Shown here: piece after piece, positions 1 through 9,021 of the stretch
Numbering within the stretch: position 1 is the stretch's first letter
Layout of the letters: the number at the start of each line of letters is the position of its first letter
Assembly: GCF_015595025.1 (NCBI RefSeq)
Contig: NZ_JADNRL010000003.1
Location: forward strand, 1-59,019
Reading direction: 5' to 3'
DNA: 59,019 nucleotides
Source: Halomonas sp. KAO
GTDB lineage: Bacteria > Pseudomonadota > Gammaproteobacteria > Pseudomonadales > Halomonadaceae
Translations under genes and position numbers: made by a program
Notes under the pieces: generated by a model
Seen by the model: only the letters and a program-made list of their open reading frames with translations
What the model was told of the DNA's origin: nothing
Databases searched by the model: none

Positions 1-698
1 CCCGAGCCACCGCCGGAACCGCCACCCGAGCCGCCGCCGGAACCACCACCCGAGCCGCCACCCGAGCCGCCGCCGGAACCGCCACCCGAGCCACCGCCGG
101 AACCACCACCCGAGCCGCCGCCGGAGCCACCACCCGAGCCGCCGCCACCTGAGCCACCGCCGGGACCACCACCTCCGCCCCCACCATCAGTGCCGCCATC
201 AGTGCCGCCATCGGATCCGTCATCCGATCCATCGTCGGAGCCATCGTCCGTTCCATCGTCGGAGCCGTCGTCCGTTCCATCATCGGAGCCGTCGTCCGTT
301 CCATCATCGGAGCCGTCGTCCGTTCCATCGTCGCTGCCGTCGTCCGCTCCATCATCGGAGCCGTCGTCCGTTCCGTCATCGCTGCCGTCGTTGCTGGCAA
401 CCAACACACCCTCACCTCCGTCGCGAGCGCCGGACATATCCGTTTCCTGGTCTCCAGCGCTCGGCGGATAGAGTAGCAACAACTGCTCGGGACTCAGCCG
501 CGTCGGCAGCCACGACTGCAGCTGCGACATCTCCTGGTTGTCGAGCACGCGGCCCTCATTCATGAGGTCATTGAACATCTCCGCCATCTCATCATCACTG
601 AGCGGATCGCCGCTCCATGAAGAGGATTGCGCCGCAACGCCGGACGAGGCCAGGGCACCCACCGCCATGACCAACGCTAGTTTCCTGAAGCCTTTCAT
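1..698 (-). CDS. secreted protein with SDDG/TDDG and GGGS repeats (3' end outside window)
   Basis: The frame is open from an ATG at 698-696 to the left edge, so the C-terminus is missing. About 232 codons are visible. Residues 1-23 form a signal peptide (basic start, hydrophobic core, A-A-Q at the likely cleavage site). A short helical segment of about 80 residues follows. From about position 400 down to 205 come tetrapeptide repeats alternating SDDG and TDDG, then a few TDGG units, then a Gly/Ser tail of GGGSG-type units that runs off the window. The acidic repeats resemble calcium-binding or acidic spacer repeats, but no family is recognised. The near-identical repeats make the copy number prone to change. 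An extracellular or periplasmic role is inferred only from the signal peptide. Confidence 0.75.
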   Translation of the reverse strand, partial: MKGFRKLALVMAVGALASSGVAAQSSSWSGDPLSDDEMAEMFNDLMNEGRVLDNQEMSQLQSWLPTRLSPEQLLLLYPPSAGDQETDMSGARDGGEGVLVASNDGSDDGTDDGSDDGADDGSDDGTDDGSDDGTDDGSDDGTDDGSDDGTDDGSDDGSDDGSDGGTDGGTDGGGGGGGPGGGSGGGGSGGGSGGGSGGGSGGGSGGGSGGGSGGGSGGGSGGGSGGGSGGGS

Positions 699-745
699 GT
701 TCGATCCCCCCGACCCCGCACCTCTCGATAAGCGGCGTCATGCGT

Positions 746-761
746 TGGGCAAATATGCCCA
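746..761. promoter_or_regulatory. inverted repeat upstream of the repeat-protein gene
   Basis: TGGGCA and TGCCCA arms are separated by AATA in the 238-bp gap between the repeat-protein start and the ycgN stop. The minus strand also has TTGATA at about 791-796 as a possible -35. This could be an operator or a transcript hairpin; nothing else in the gap is recognisable. Confidence 0.3.
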
Positions 762-936
762 TGCCTAAAACAATCTGTTACACATATCAAGGATAGTTCC
801 CGCCGGTGGTCGGCGCCATATAACGAGGCCATAAAACGAGGGTGCAAGATGAGGGGCCTGAACGCCCATCGGCGAGGCGTCACAGGCATGCAGTGAAGGC
901 GGCATCCCCGCTGAAGGGAGGGGTGGGCTGGCGACG

Positions 937-1386
937 TCAGCCGTCGATGGGCAGGATCGCGATGATATGGTCTTCGTAGTGCTCCTCGGGGACCCCTCTG
1001 CTGCTGACCGCAAAGCTGCGTACGCTGACGCCCTTGCGATGAACGCGCTCCGGATCACCGCTGATCAGCGGATGCCAGGCGGCCAGCTTGCGGCCCTCGG
1101 CGACCCGCCGATAGGCGCAGGAGCGCGGTAGCCAGCGAAATTCGTCCACTCGCTCCGGCGTCAGCCGGGTGCACTCCGGCACCCGCTCCAGGCGATTGGG
1201 ATAGTCGCTGCAGCGGCAGCTCTGGATATCCAGCAGCTCGCACGCCAGGTTGAGCACCGCCAGCTCGCCGGACTCGTCATCCTGGAACTTGAGCAGGCAG
1301 CACTGACCGCACCCGTCACAGAGCGCCTCCCACTCCTCAGCGGTCAGCTCTTCGAGGGGGTAGTGCTCCCAGAAACGTTCTCGCAT
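937..1386 (-). CDS. ycgN: YcgN family (UPF0260) cysteine-cluster protein
   Basis: The 149-residue product matches the YcgN/UPF0260 family in length and in its cysteine pattern: CDGCGQCC near residue 23, a CELLDIQSCRC segment near residue 50 and a further Cys-Thr after the Pro-Glu stretch. The family belongs to the zinc- or iron-chelating CxxCxxCC group, and its exact activity is not established. It lies 32 bp downstream of ycgL on the same strand, the usual neighbour in gammaproteobacteria, so it is probably the last gene of an rnd-ycgL-ycgN transcript. The ATG at 1386 is preceded by a GGAGGAAA-type ribosome binding site. Confidence 0.9.
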   Translation of the reverse strand: MRERFWEHYPLEELTAEEWEALCDGCGQCCLLKFQDDESGELAVLNLACELLDIQSCRCSDYPNRLERVPECTRLTPERVDEFRWLPRSCAYRRVAEGRKLAAWHPLISGDPERVHRKGVSVRSFAVSSRGVPEEHYEDHIIAILPIDG

Positions 1387-1418
1387 GTTGTTTCCTCCGC
1401 GGCGACGGTCACATCGGG

Positions 1419-1730
1419 TCAGTAACGCGCCTGGGTTGGAGTGCGGTAGAGGTCCAGCAGATACTCCTCCTTGGCTGGGGGCATCTGCAGGTAGAAGCCG
1501 TTGTCACGGATCGCCTGCATCACCTCCACGGCACTGGCACGCCCCAGCCGTTTCTCGGGACTGAGGATCAGCGTCATGGCCGGTACCGGCTTGCCGAAAC
1601 GCTCCAGCAGGGGGCCGGGAACGCGCTCCGTGCCCTCGCGCTTGTCGACATAGAGATACATCTCATCCTTGCGCGAACTCTTGAATACCTGGCACAGCAG
1701 GCGGTCGCCGGACATCCGGTCATCACTCAT
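1419..1730 (-). CDS. ycgL: YcgL domain protein
   Basis: This small 103-residue protein matches the YcgL family, including the N-terminal CQVFKSSRKDEMYLYV segment and the FYLQMPP motif near the C-terminus. The family has a solved fold but no firmly assigned function. Its ATG overlaps the TGA of rnd as ATGA (1727-1730), which indicates translational coupling with RNase D. The same rnd-ycgL order is seen in other gammaproteobacteria, which supports the call and suggests a link to RNA metabolism, although that link is inference. Confidence 0.9.
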   Translation of the reverse strand: MSDDRMSGDRLLCQVFKSSRKDEMYLYVDKREGTERVPGPLLERFGKPVPAMTLILSPEKRLGRASAVEVMQAIRDNGFYLQMPPAKEEYLLDLYRTPTQARY

Positions 1731-2854
1731 CTCGGTAGTTCCTCCAGGGCCTTCATCAACCCCGTGTTCAGGCGTTCACCGCGCCACCCCGTCGGCAACG
1801 GCGGGTGACTCCTTTCCAGGTGGGCCACCAGCAGGGCCTCCAGATCGCGACGACGCATCAATACCTCCGGGGCCACACCCAGCGCCTCGGCCTCGGCATT
1901 CACCACCTTCTTCAGCGTCTTGATGCCACGCTTGAACTCGGGCTCCATGGGCGATGGCAGCTCGCCGGGGAGCTCGGTCTCATCAAGGTGCTGCGCCTCG
2001 GCCACCAGCGCCAGCAGGGTGTCGCCGTCGCGCTTGACCAGACTCGGCTTGACACCTTCGATCCGCGCCAGCTCATGGCGATTCCGGGGCATCGCCTCGG
2101 CGATCGCGAACAGTACTCGGTCATGCACCAGCCAACCCCTGGGCAGATTGCGAGCGCGGGCCTCGCCTTCGCGCCAGATGGTCATCCGCCGGTAGGCCTC
2201 GATCTGGCGCGGCGCCAGGCGCCACAGCTGACGCTGGCGCAGATACCACTGCCCATCGGCCTCGACGCTGCGCTCGGCCTGGGCCAGCATCGCCTCACCA
2301 TCGGCCTGAAGCCACTCGCTACGCCCCAATCGTTCGAGCTCGCGGCGCTGCTGCTCCCATACCTGCACCAGATAGACCACATCCAGGGCGGCATATTGCA
2401 GCTGGGTCTCCGAGAGCGGGCGTACCAGCCAGTCGGAGCGGGTCTCGTCCTTGGGCAGGGTCTCGCCGACCCAGTGCTCCACCAGCTTCTGATAGCCCAT
2501 GCCGGGATTGTCGCCCAAAAGGCCCTGGGCGACCTGGGTATCCACCAGCGGGCGCGGCGTCACACCGGCCCAGCGCGTGAAGACCTCCAGGTCCTCGCTG
2601 GCGGCGTGCAGCAGCTTGAGCGGCCCTTCGGCCAGCAGACGCCGGAAGGCGGCGGTACATGTCACGGCCTGGGGATCCACCAGCCAGGCCACGCCGCCGG
2701 CGGAAAATTGAATCAGCGCCGGCACCGGATAGAAGGTGTTCTCGCGAAAGAACTCGGTATCCAGGGCGATGACATCGTCATTTTTCACCGCCTCACAGGC
2801 GGCATCCAGCGCCTCGGGGGTATCGATCCAGTGTATCTCGGGGGTCAGGGGCAT
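1727..2854 (-). CDS. rnd: ribonuclease D
   Basis: This is a 3'-5' exoribonuclease that trims tRNA 3' ends. The N-terminal DEDD exonuclease domain shows Exo I as ALDTEFFRE (about residues 30-38), an Exo II region around DTQVAQGLLG and Exo III around YAALDVVYL. An HRDC domain follows in the second half. With the ATG at 2854 the product is 375 residues, the same as the E. coli enzyme, and begins MPLTPEIHWID. Longer in-frame starts up to 2929 add a tail that does not look conserved and would run into recR. It sits 46 bp below recR and is translationally coupled to ycgL. Confidence 0.93.
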   Translation of the reverse strand: MPLTPEIHWIDTPEALDAACEAVKNDDVIALDTEFFRENTFYPVPALIQFSAGGVAWLVDPQAVTCTAAFRRLLAEGPLKLLHAASEDLEVFTRWAGVTPRPLVDTQVAQGLLGDNPGMGYQKLVEHWVGETLPKDETRSDWLVRPLSETQLQYAALDVVYLVQVWEQQRRELERLGRSEWLQADGEAMLAQAERSVEADGQWYLRQRQLWRLAPRQIEAYRRMTIWREGEARARNLPRGWLVHDRVLFAIAEAMPRNRHELARIEGVKPSLVKRDGDTLLALVAEAQHLDETELPGELPSPMEPEFKRGIKTLKKVVNAEAEALGVAPEVLMRRRDLEALLVAHLERSHPPLPTGWRGERLNTGLMKALEELPR

Positions 2855-2900
2855 CGGGGTTCCGGCAGTGTTGAATGGGGTGGAGCAATCGAGCGCAGGC

Positions 2901-3506
2901 TCACTCGCTCCGGAACGGCAGGCGACCATTGAAGGCGCGACTCAGGGTGCCACCGTCGACATACTCCAGCTCGCCGCCCATGGGCACGCCGTAGGCGAGG
3001 CGCGACAGGCGAACTCCGTGGGCGGTGAGCTGCGCGGCGATATAGTGGGCCGTGGCCTCCCCCTCGACCGTGGGGTTGGTGGCCAGGATGACCTCCTCGA
3101 CCCCCTCCTCGCCGACTCTGGCCTCGAGCCGGTCGAGCCCCAGATCCTCGGGACCGATACCGTCCAGGGGTGAAAGGTGGCCATGCAGCACGAAGTAGCG
3201 GCCGCGATAGCCGCCGGCTTCCTCGATGGCGAGCTGGTCGGCGGGCGACTCCACCACACAGAGCAGGTCGTCGTCACGTCGTGGACTCGCGCACAGCCGG
3301 CACACATCGTCCTCGGTGAGCGTTCGACAGCGCCGGCAGTAGCCGACTCGTGCCAGGGCGTCGTCGAGCACCGAGGAGAGCCGCCGACCGCCGTCGCGAT
3401 CGCGCTCCAGCAGGTGCATGGCCATGCGCTGGGCGGTCTTGGGCCCCACGCCAGGCAGCACCCGCAGCGACTCCATCAGTTGCTCGATGAGGGGGGAGAA
3501 GCTCAT
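2901..3506 (-). CDS. recR: recombination mediator protein RecR
   Basis: RecR works with RecF and RecO in loading RecA at single-strand gaps. The 201-residue protein has the N-terminal helix-hairpin-helix ([13 protein letters not shown]), a C4 zinc finger with Cys57, Cys60, Cys69 and Cys72, and a Toprim domain beginning near LLCVVES. A C-terminal Walker-like region contains [13 protein letters not shown]. The start codon overlaps the ybaB stop by one base (TGATG), and dnaX lies just upstream. This is the conserved dnaX-ybaB-recR replication and repair operon. Confidence 0.97.
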   Translation of the reverse strand: MSFSPLIEQLMESLRVLPGVGPKTAQRMAMHLLERDRDGGRRLSSVLDDALARVGYCRRCRTLTEDDVCRLCASPRRDDDLLCVVESPADQLAIEEAGGYRGRYFVLHGHLSPLDGIGPEDLGLDRLEARVGEEGVEEVILATNPTVEGEATAHYIAAQLTAHGVRLSRLAYGVPMGGELEYVDGGTLSRAFNGRLPFRSE

Positions 3507-3835
3507 CAGAACGGCATCTTGAAACCGGCCGGCAGATTCATGCCATCGGTGACTTCGGACATCTTGGCCTTGGAGTTGGCCTCGACCTTGCGAACGGCAT
3601 CATTCACCGCAGCGGCCAGCAGATCCTCCAGCAGCTCCTTGTCCTCTTCCATGACGCTGGGGTCGATATCCACCTTGCTGACGTCGTGACGGCCGTTCAT
3701 GGTGACCTTGACCATGCCTGCCCCCGCCTCGCCCAGCACCTCGGCACGAGCGATCTCCTCCTGGACCCGCTGCATCTTCTCCTGCATCTCCTGGGCCTGC
3801 TTCATGATGTTGCCCATTCCACCCTTGTTGAACAT
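3506..3835 (-). CDS. ybaB: YbaB/EbfC nucleoid-associated protein
   Basis: This 109-residue protein is typical of the YbaB/EbfC family: a short N-terminal glycine-rich stretch with MGNIMKQAQ, a long helix ([13 protein letters not shown]), and the [17 protein letters not shown] beta segment. Family members form tweezer-like dimers that bind DNA. It is located between dnaX (40 bp upstream) and recR (one-base overlap), the standard position. A GAGAGGAC stretch just before the ATG serves as ribosome binding site. Confidence 0.95.
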   Translation of the reverse strand: MFNKGGMGNIMKQAQEMQEKMQRVQEEIARAEVLGEAGAGMVKVTMNGRHDVSKVDIDPSVMEEDKELLEDLLAAAVNDAVRKVEANSKAKMSEVTDGMNLPAGFKMPF

Positions 3836-3875
3836 GGTGTGTCCTCTCTTGTCGTCTAATAGCGTAAGTAGTCGT

Positions 3876-5864
3876 CTAGTGTAGGTCGCCGGCGGGTTTC
3901 ACCGTGGACTCGATCAGGCGAGCCCCGAAGGCCCGCTGAAGTTGCTGTACATGGGGGTCACTGCCCAGCGCCTCAACCGCCCTGGCGTGGCGCTGCGCGG
4001 CCAGACGCTCGGCCTGCTGACGAGGTGTCTCGACACTCGCCGGGATCTCGCCCTCCTCGACCTCCAGCCGCCGCGTGACGCCGTGCTCGGCCAGGGCCTG
4101 CTGCATGCGCTCGATATGGATCTCGGCGCGCATGGCGGAGAGCGTCGGGTCGAGGCGCAGCCGCAGCCGCTCGCCATCATCCTCCTCCACCACACAGCCG
4201 GCGGCCAGGTTACGCGTCAGCCCACCCAGACCCAGCGTCTCGAAGCACGCCAGCCAGTCCGAGTGGCTGAAGTGACCATTCGTCTCGTTTGACACCGCTG
4301 CCGAGTCGGGTTCCTCGGCAACGGGAACCGAGACCGGCACCGGTTCCGCTTCGCCCGGCGGGGTCGCCTCCTGTTCCATCGAATGAGACTCGACCAGCCG
4401 CGAGATCGCAGATGGCCCTTCCGCCCCGGGCGAAGGCGTTGCCGGAGCGGGCTCAGCCGGTGACGGCGCCTCCGATGCCGCAGGGGGGGTCGGTTCAGGC
4501 ACAGGCTCTGCCTCGACCCATGGCGGCGGTGGCGCCGACGGCTCGGCAGGGGGCTCGCTCGATGGCGAAGGATGGCGAGGCGCCTCGGGTGCCGGGGCTG
4601 TGGAGGGCGTGGAGGGCGTGGAGGGCGCGGATGACGGTGTCGCGCCCTCGGCCTTGCCCCCGGTCTCCTGACTACCGGCAGGCGGGGAGTCGCCCCCCTG
4701 GGGCGTGCCCCCCTCGGAGTTGCCGCGCAGCGGCAGCGGCGTCGTCGCCGGCCTCGGCACGCCCTGGGGACGGAAGGCCAGCATGCGCAGCAGGGTCATC
4801 TCGAGCGCGGTACGTAGATCCGGCGCACTGGCCATGTCGCCACGCCCCTGGATGCCGATCTGGTAATAGAGCTGCACATCCTCGGCGGTAAACCGCGAGG
4901 CGAGAACCAGCAGCGCCTCGCGATCGCCCTGGGCGTTGTCCAGGGCCTCGGGCACCATCTGGGCGATGGCCAGCCGATGCAGTACGCCGGTCACCTCGTC
5001 GAGCACGCCGGCGAAGTCCGGGGCATGCTCGGCCAGGTTGCCCACTTCGGTGAGCAGCCGAGCGGCATCCACATCGGCCAGCGCCTCGATCAGGGCCAGC
5101 ACATGGTGCTGATCCAGGGTGCCCAGCATGGCGGCCACGTCGGCATGCTCGACCCGGCCCTGGCCGAAGGCGATGGCCTGGTCGGTCAGGCTCATGGCAT
5201 CGCGCATGGACCCCTCGGCGGCCCGCCCGAGCAACCACAGGGCGCTCTCCTCGAAGGGCACCGACTCGGCCGTGAGCACCTTGCCGAGGTGGTCGACGAT
5301 GCGCTCCGGCGGCATATGCTTGAGGGTGAACTGCAGGCAGCGTGACAGCACCGTGGGAGGCAGCTTCTGCGGATCGGTGGTGGCCAGCAGGAACTTCACA
5401 TGGGGCGGTGGCTCCTCCAGCGTCTTGAGCAGTGCGTTGAAGCTGCTGGTGGAGAGCATGTGCACCTCATCGATCAGGTACACCTTGTAGCGTCCCTGAG
5501 TCGGCGCATACTGCACGTTATCGAGCAGCTCGCGGGTGTCCTCCACCTTGGTACGTGAGGCGGCATCCACCTCGATCAGGTCGACGAAGCGCCCCTCGTC
5601 GATGGCCAGACAGCTGGCACACTCGCCACAGGGGGTGGAAGTCACCCCTTCGTCACCTCGGCCGCCGGCGGTACAGTTGAGACACTTGGCGAGTATTCGC
5701 GCCAGGGTGGTCTTGCCCACACCGCGGGTGCCGGTAAACAGGTAGGCGTGGTGCAGCCGCCCCTGATCCAGCGCATTGACCAGCGCACGCTGGACATGTT
5801 CCTGACCGACCAGCTCATGGAAGGTGCGCGGTCGCCACTTGCGGGCCAGAACCTGATAGCTCAT
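3876..5864 (-). CDS. dnaX: DNA polymerase III subunit gamma/tau
   Basis: This is the clamp-loader ATPase of the replicase. The AAA+ domain has Walker [10 protein letters not shown] (about residues 45-53), zinc ligands Cys64, Cys79, Cys82 and Cys85, Walker B around LIDEVHML, and the SRC motif of the arginine finger. After about residue 370 comes a Pro/Ala/Glu-rich linker that includes three 9-bp repeats encoding PST units (near 4600-4630). A tau-type C-terminal domain ends the protein at residue 662. I see no A_AAA_AAG slippery heptamer, so production of a shorter gamma form by E. coli-style frameshifting is not supported here. Confidence 0.96.
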   Translation of the reverse strand: MSYQVLARKWRPRTFHELVGQEHVQRALVNALDQGRLHHAYLFTGTRGVGKTTLARILAKCLNCTAGGRGDEGVTSTPCGECASCLAIDEGRFVDLIEVDAASRTKVEDTRELLDNVQYAPTQGRYKVYLIDEVHMLSTSSFNALLKTLEEPPPHVKFLLATTDPQKLPPTVLSRCLQFTLKHMPPERIVDHLGKVLTAESVPFEESALWLLGRAAEGSMRDAMSLTDQAIAFGQGRVEHADVAAMLGTLDQHHVLALIEALADVDAARLLTEVGNLAEHAPDFAGVLDEVTGVLHRLAIAQMVPEALDNAQGDREALLVLASRFTAEDVQLYYQIGIQGRGDMASAPDLRTALEMTLLRMLAFRPQGVPRPATTPLPLRGNSEGGTPQGGDSPPAGSQETGGKAEGATPSSAPSTPSTPSTAPAPEAPRHPSPSSEPPAEPSAPPPPWVEAEPVPEPTPPAASEAPSPAEPAPATPSPGAEGPSAISRLVESHSMEQEATPPGEAEPVPVSVPVAEEPDSAAVSNETNGHFSHSDWLACFETLGLGGLTRNLAAGCVVEEDDGERLRLRLDPTLSAMRAEIHIERMQQALAEHGVTRRLEVEEGEIPASVETPRQQAERLAAQRHARAVEALGSDPHVQQLQRAFGARLIESTVKPAGDLH

Positions 5865-6205
5865 GCGGCGCGATATCCTTGCGGGAAAACGGAGGCCGGC
5901 AACGCCGGCATGAAGCGCTCATTCTAGCGTCCAGTGGGCGCCGCGGAAAGCGAGCCGCGCTGCCCAGCAGGACTATCGCGGTAACAGACAGGGTGATAGT
6001 GAAAGGCGCCGGGGGCAGGTCGAAGAGGGGGTCCGAGGACCAGGGATGGCCGAGGTAGCCTACAAGGAAGTACTTGTAGCGCCCCCTCGACGGCCTGTCG
6101 CCGGAACAGCCTTGAGCGGTATTGCTATCTGCGGCCCTTCGCTGCCCGGAGCCGTGGGGCTGTGCTAGTGTGGCCCTCATGGATCATTACAGGGACGACG
6201 ATGCC
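5865..6205. other. intergenic region between dnaX and the KfrA-like gene
   Basis: This 341-bp divergent region contains no convincing gene. It holds the presumed dnaX promoter on the minus strand, the inverted-repeat element at 6004-6103, and a possible extended -10 (TGCTAGTGT, about 6162-6170) for the KfrA-like gene on the plus strand. Confidence 0.6.
6004..6103. repeat. REP/MITE-like imperfect inverted repeat element
   Basis: A roughly 100-bp G/C-rich element whose left part (GGCGCCGGGGGCAGGTCGA) is an imperfect reverse complement of its right part (TCGACGGCCTGTCGCC). An internal perfect 7-bp hairpin, CTACAAG-gaagta-CTTGTAG, lies at about 6059-6078. From memory similar blocks recur between genes in Halomonas chromosomes, but only one copy is present here, so repetitiveness cannot be shown from this window. 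Confidence 0.45.
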
Positions 6206-7171
6206 ATGAACCCATCTCGCGATAGCGTACCCACCACCTCATCGCTTACCTACGAGCAGGTCGTCGCCGCGGCCGAAAACCTCGAGCATCGCGGCGCCGA
6301 ACCCACCCTGCAGCGGGTGCTGGAGCTGCTCGGCACCGGCTCACCCAATATCGTCCAGCGCCACCTCAGCGCCTGGCGTGATACCCGCAGCGTGCCCGAA
6401 CCCTCGGCTCCACGTCTTCCCGCGGCATTGATCGACGCCCTGGAGCGCGAGCTGGCGACCCATGCCAACACCGGGCTGACCGAGGGTCGACGCCTGGCCG
6501 ATGAGACGCGCGCCGACGCCACGACCCTGGCCGAGGCCGGCGAGGCCCTCGAAAGGCGTAACCACGAACTGGCACAACGGCTCGAGGCCACCGAACGCGC
6601 CGGGCAGATCGCCGATGAGCGCGCCAGCACCCTGCTGGCCGAGCGTGACAGCCTGCGCGACAAGCTGGAGCGTGAACGGCAACTGGCCCGCCAGGCCCAG
6701 CAGACACTCGCCGAGCAGCGCCAGCAGGTGGCCCTGCTGCGCGAACAGCTGGAGGAGGCACAGCAGGCGCGTCTGACCGCCGAACGCGGGACCCGCGCCA
6801 GCGAGGAGGAGCGCATCAAGGCCGAGCGCGCCCAGGCGGTGGCCGAGAGCCAGCGCGATGGCGCCCTCGAGCAGGCACGCGAAAAGACCGAACAGATCGC
6901 TCAGCTCAAGCAGGAGATGCAGGAGGAGCGTGCCCGCCAGCGCCAGGAGATCACCGAGATGCGCGCCGAGCAGAAGGCGCGCCTGGATGCCGTGGAGCGC
7001 TCCAGGCAGGAGGCCCAGAAGCATGCCCAGGAGGCCCTGCAGCGCGCCACCAAGGCGGAAATACGGGTCGAGGCGCTGCAGGCCACCCAGAGCGCCCTCA
7101 AGTCACGCATGGACGCCATGCAGGTGCAGCGGCGCCAGCACGGCCGGCAGGCACAGAGCGAGCGGGCCTAA
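6206..7171 (+). CDS. KfrA-like DNA-binding coiled-coil protein
   Basis: The N-terminal 100 residues (YEQVVAAAENLEHRG, then VLELLGTGSPNIVQRHLSAWR) resemble the KfrA N-terminal DNA-binding domain, known from broad-host-range plasmid proteins and some chromosomal relatives. Residues from about 110 to 315 form a continuous Ala/Glu/Gln/Arg-rich coiled coil. The ATG at 6206 has AGGGA 9 bp upstream; an ATG at 6179 and earlier starts have weaker signals. The length would be 321 residues. Its stop overlaps the stop of the convergent amidohydrolase gene by three bases. It is probably a nucleoid- or partition-related binder, although its chromosomal target is unknown. Confidence 0.75.
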   Translation: MNPSRDSVPTTSSLTYEQVVAAAENLEHRGAEPTLQRVLELLGTGSPNIVQRHLSAWRDTRSVPEPSAPRLPAALIDALERELATHANTGLTEGRRLADETRADATTLAEAGEALERRNHELAQRLEATERAGQIADERASTLLAERDSLRDKLERERQLARQAQQTLAEQRQQVALLREQLEEAQQARLTAERGTRASEEERIKAERAQAVAESQRDGALEQAREKTEQIAQLKQEMQEERARQRQEITEMRAEQKARLDAVERSRQEAQKHAQEALQRATKAEIRVEALQATQSALKSRMDAMQVQRRQHGRQAQSERA

Positions 7172-8214
7172 CCCCGCTCGACAGCCCCTGACGTCATGCC
7201 ACTCAGCACATTGGCCACGTTGACACCGATCTCTTCCACCGCATAACCGCCCTCCATCAACAACAGGGTCGGCAGACCCAGGGCCCCCAGGCGGCGTCCC
7301 ATCTCGCTGAAGTCGTCGCTGCTCAGCTTGAAGGCGCTGATCGGGTCGTCCTCGAAGGTGTCCACCCCGAGCGACACGATCAGCAGCTCACAGCCCGTTT
7401 CACGGATGCGCTCCTTGGCGGCCTCGAGCACATGGAACCATACCTCGGCACCCGTGCCCTCCGGCAGAGGATAGTTGACGGTATAGCCCGCCCCCTCACC
7501 CTCCCCCACCTCGTCGGCGTGGCCCATGAAATAGGGGAAGCAGGTCATGGGATCGCCGTGGATCGACACGAACAGCACATCGCTGCGCTGCTCGAAGATC
7601 TGCTGAGTGCCGTTGCCGTGATGGAAGTCCACGTCGAGAATGGCGACTCGCGACAACCCCGCATCCAGCGCCCGCTGAGCGGCCACCGCGGCATTGTTGA
7701 AGAAGCAGTAGCCGCCGAACTGATCGACGGCGGCATGGTGCCCCGGCGGGCGACACAGGCCGAAGGCCGGCTCGCCTGTGGCCAGCACATGATCCAGGGC
7801 CGAGAGCGCCACATCCTTGCTGGCCTGTGCCGCCTCGAAGGTACCGCCGCAGATCGAAGTGTCCGCCCCCAGGGCATAGTGGCCCAGGCGCCCGTCGACA
7901 CAGCTGGGGATTCGCCGCCCCGGCATCGTGCGAGTCGGCCAGATCCAGGCGATCGCCTCCCCTTCGCGCCCCAGCGCCTGCCAGTCGTCCCAGCAGGTCG
8001 CCAGAAAGTCGACGTAGTCGGCATCGTGAACCGCCAGCACCGGTGCCAGGCCATGCTCGGCCGGCTCGACTATCTCGGTGAATCCCGCCTTACGCAGGCC
8101 CTCAAGGATCATGTCGACCCGCTCCGGGCACTCCCAGGGCGGCACCAGCTGGCCGCCATCGAGCTCGGTCCGGGCGCGACGCGCCTTGCTCATTTCGGAA
8201 TGATAGATACGCAT
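7168..8214 (-). CDS. acetylpolyamine amidohydrolase / HDAC-like deacetylase
   Basis: This 348-residue protein of the histone-deacetylase fold has all catalytic features: His159-His160 (RPPGHHAA), zinc ligands Asp196 and His198 (DVDFHHGNG) and Asp285 (LGVDTFEDDP), and Tyr324 in EGGYAV. These numbers are one residue off those published for Mycoplana ramosa acetylpolyamine amidohydrolase, which releases acetate from acetylated polyamines. It begins 13 bp after the ABC ATPase stop with a strong GGGGAGG site. It is therefore the last gene of the transporter operon, which suggests that imported acetylated amines are its substrates. That substrate link is inference. Confidence 0.88.
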   Translation of the reverse strand: MRIYHSEMSKARRARTELDGGQLVPPWECPERVDMILEGLRKAGFTEIVEPAEHGLAPVLAVHDADYVDFLATCWDDWQALGREGEAIAWIWPTRTMPGRRIPSCVDGRLGHYALGADTSICGGTFEAAQASKDVALSALDHVLATGEPAFGLCRPPGHHAAVDQFGGYCFFNNAAVAAQRALDAGLSRVAILDVDFHHGNGTQQIFEQRSDVLFVSIHGDPMTCFPYFMGHADEVGEGEGAGYTVNYPLPEGTGAEVWFHVLEAAKERIRETGCELLIVSLGVDTFEDDPISAFKLSSDDFSEMGRRLGALGLPTLLLMEGGYAVEEIGVNVANVLSGMTSGAVERG

Positions 8215-8226
8215 GACACCTCCCCT

Positions 8227-9021
8227 TCACCCCAGCAGCAGCGAATCGTCGTCGACCTGCTCACCGCGGGCACGCTCGAATAGTTTGAGCAGGTCGGGCA
8301 CCTGAAGCCCGGCCCGCTGTTCGCCCTTGACGTCGAATGCCACCTCGCCCTGATCCATCATGATGGTACGGTGCCCCACATCCAGCGCCTGGCGCATGCT
8401 GTGAGTGACCATCAGCGCGGTGAGTCGCTGCTCGCGGATGATGTCGGCGGAGAGCTCCAGCACGAAGCTGGCGATTCGCGGGTCCAGGGCCGCGGTATGC
8501 TCGTCGAGAAGCAGAATCTCCATGGGCTGCAGTGCCGCCATCAGCAGGCTGACCGCCTGACGCTGCCCGCCGGAGAGCAGGCCGATGCTGTCGTGGAGGC
8601 GATCCTCCAGCCCCAGCTCCAGGCGCGCCAGGTTGTCGCGCAGGCGGCTGCGCAGGCCTCCGTCCAGGGCACGCCCCAGTCGCCGGCGCCGCCCACGAGC
8701 GAAGGCCAGCGCCATGTTCTCCTCGAGGGTCAGAGTGCCGCAGGTGCCGGCCAGCGGATCCTGGTAGACGCGCGCCACCAGGTCGGCACGCTTGAAGGCC
8801 GACAGCCGCGTGACATCGCGCCCGCCGATCAGCACCCGCCCCGGCTGGGCGATCACCTCGCCGGCCAGCACATTGAGCAGCGTCGACTTGCCCGCGCCAT
8901 TGCCACCGATCACGGTGACGAACTCCCCCTCATCGATGACCAGGTCGACCCCCTTGAGCACGTGGTTCTCGAGCGGCGTGCCGGGATTGAAGGTGACGTG
9001 GATATCCTGAAGTTCGATCAT
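8227..9021 (-). CDS. ABC transporter ATP-binding protein (TrpXYZ-like family)
   Basis: A 264-residue ATPase with Walker A GGNGAGKST, signature LSGGQRQAVSL and Walker B ILLLDEHTAAL. The D-loop sequence EHTAALDPR is typical of the COG1101 ATPases that pair with COG4120 permeases and COG2984 binding proteins. The ATG at 9021 overlaps the permease stop by four bases; longer in-frame starts would lie inside the permease gene. It drives solute import with the two upstream genes. The substrate is not determined: relatives in Gram-positive bacteria are linked to aromatic amino acids, while the adjacent amidohydrolase hints at acetylated amines. Confidence 0.9.
   Translation of the reverse strand: MIELQDIHVTFNPGTPLENHVLKGVDLVIDEGEFVTVIGGNGAGKSTLLNVLAGEVIAQPGRVLIGGRDVTRLSAFKRADLVARVYQDPLAGTCGTLTLEENMALAFARGRRRRLGRALDGGLRSRLRDNLARLELGLEDRLHDSIGLLSGGQRQAVSLLMAALQPMEILLLDEHTAALDPRIASFVLELSADIIREQRLTALMVTHSMRQALDVGHRTIMMDQGEVAFDVKGEQRAGLQVPDLLKLFERARGEQVDDDSLLLG

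Noticed and set aside
1..470. CRISPR or minisatellite at the left edge
   Set aside because: The repetition is codon-phased on the minus strand and continuous with a signal-peptide protein, so it is coding repeat sequence.
1805..2932. Long plus-strand reading frame antisense to rnd
   Set aside because: RNase D on the minus strand has all family motifs. The antisense frame is a product of high G+C codon bias and matches nothing recognisable.
3876..5864. Programmed -1 frameshift site in dnaX
   Set aside because: No A_AAA_AAG or similar slippery heptamer was seen in the gene, so frameshifting was not annotated.
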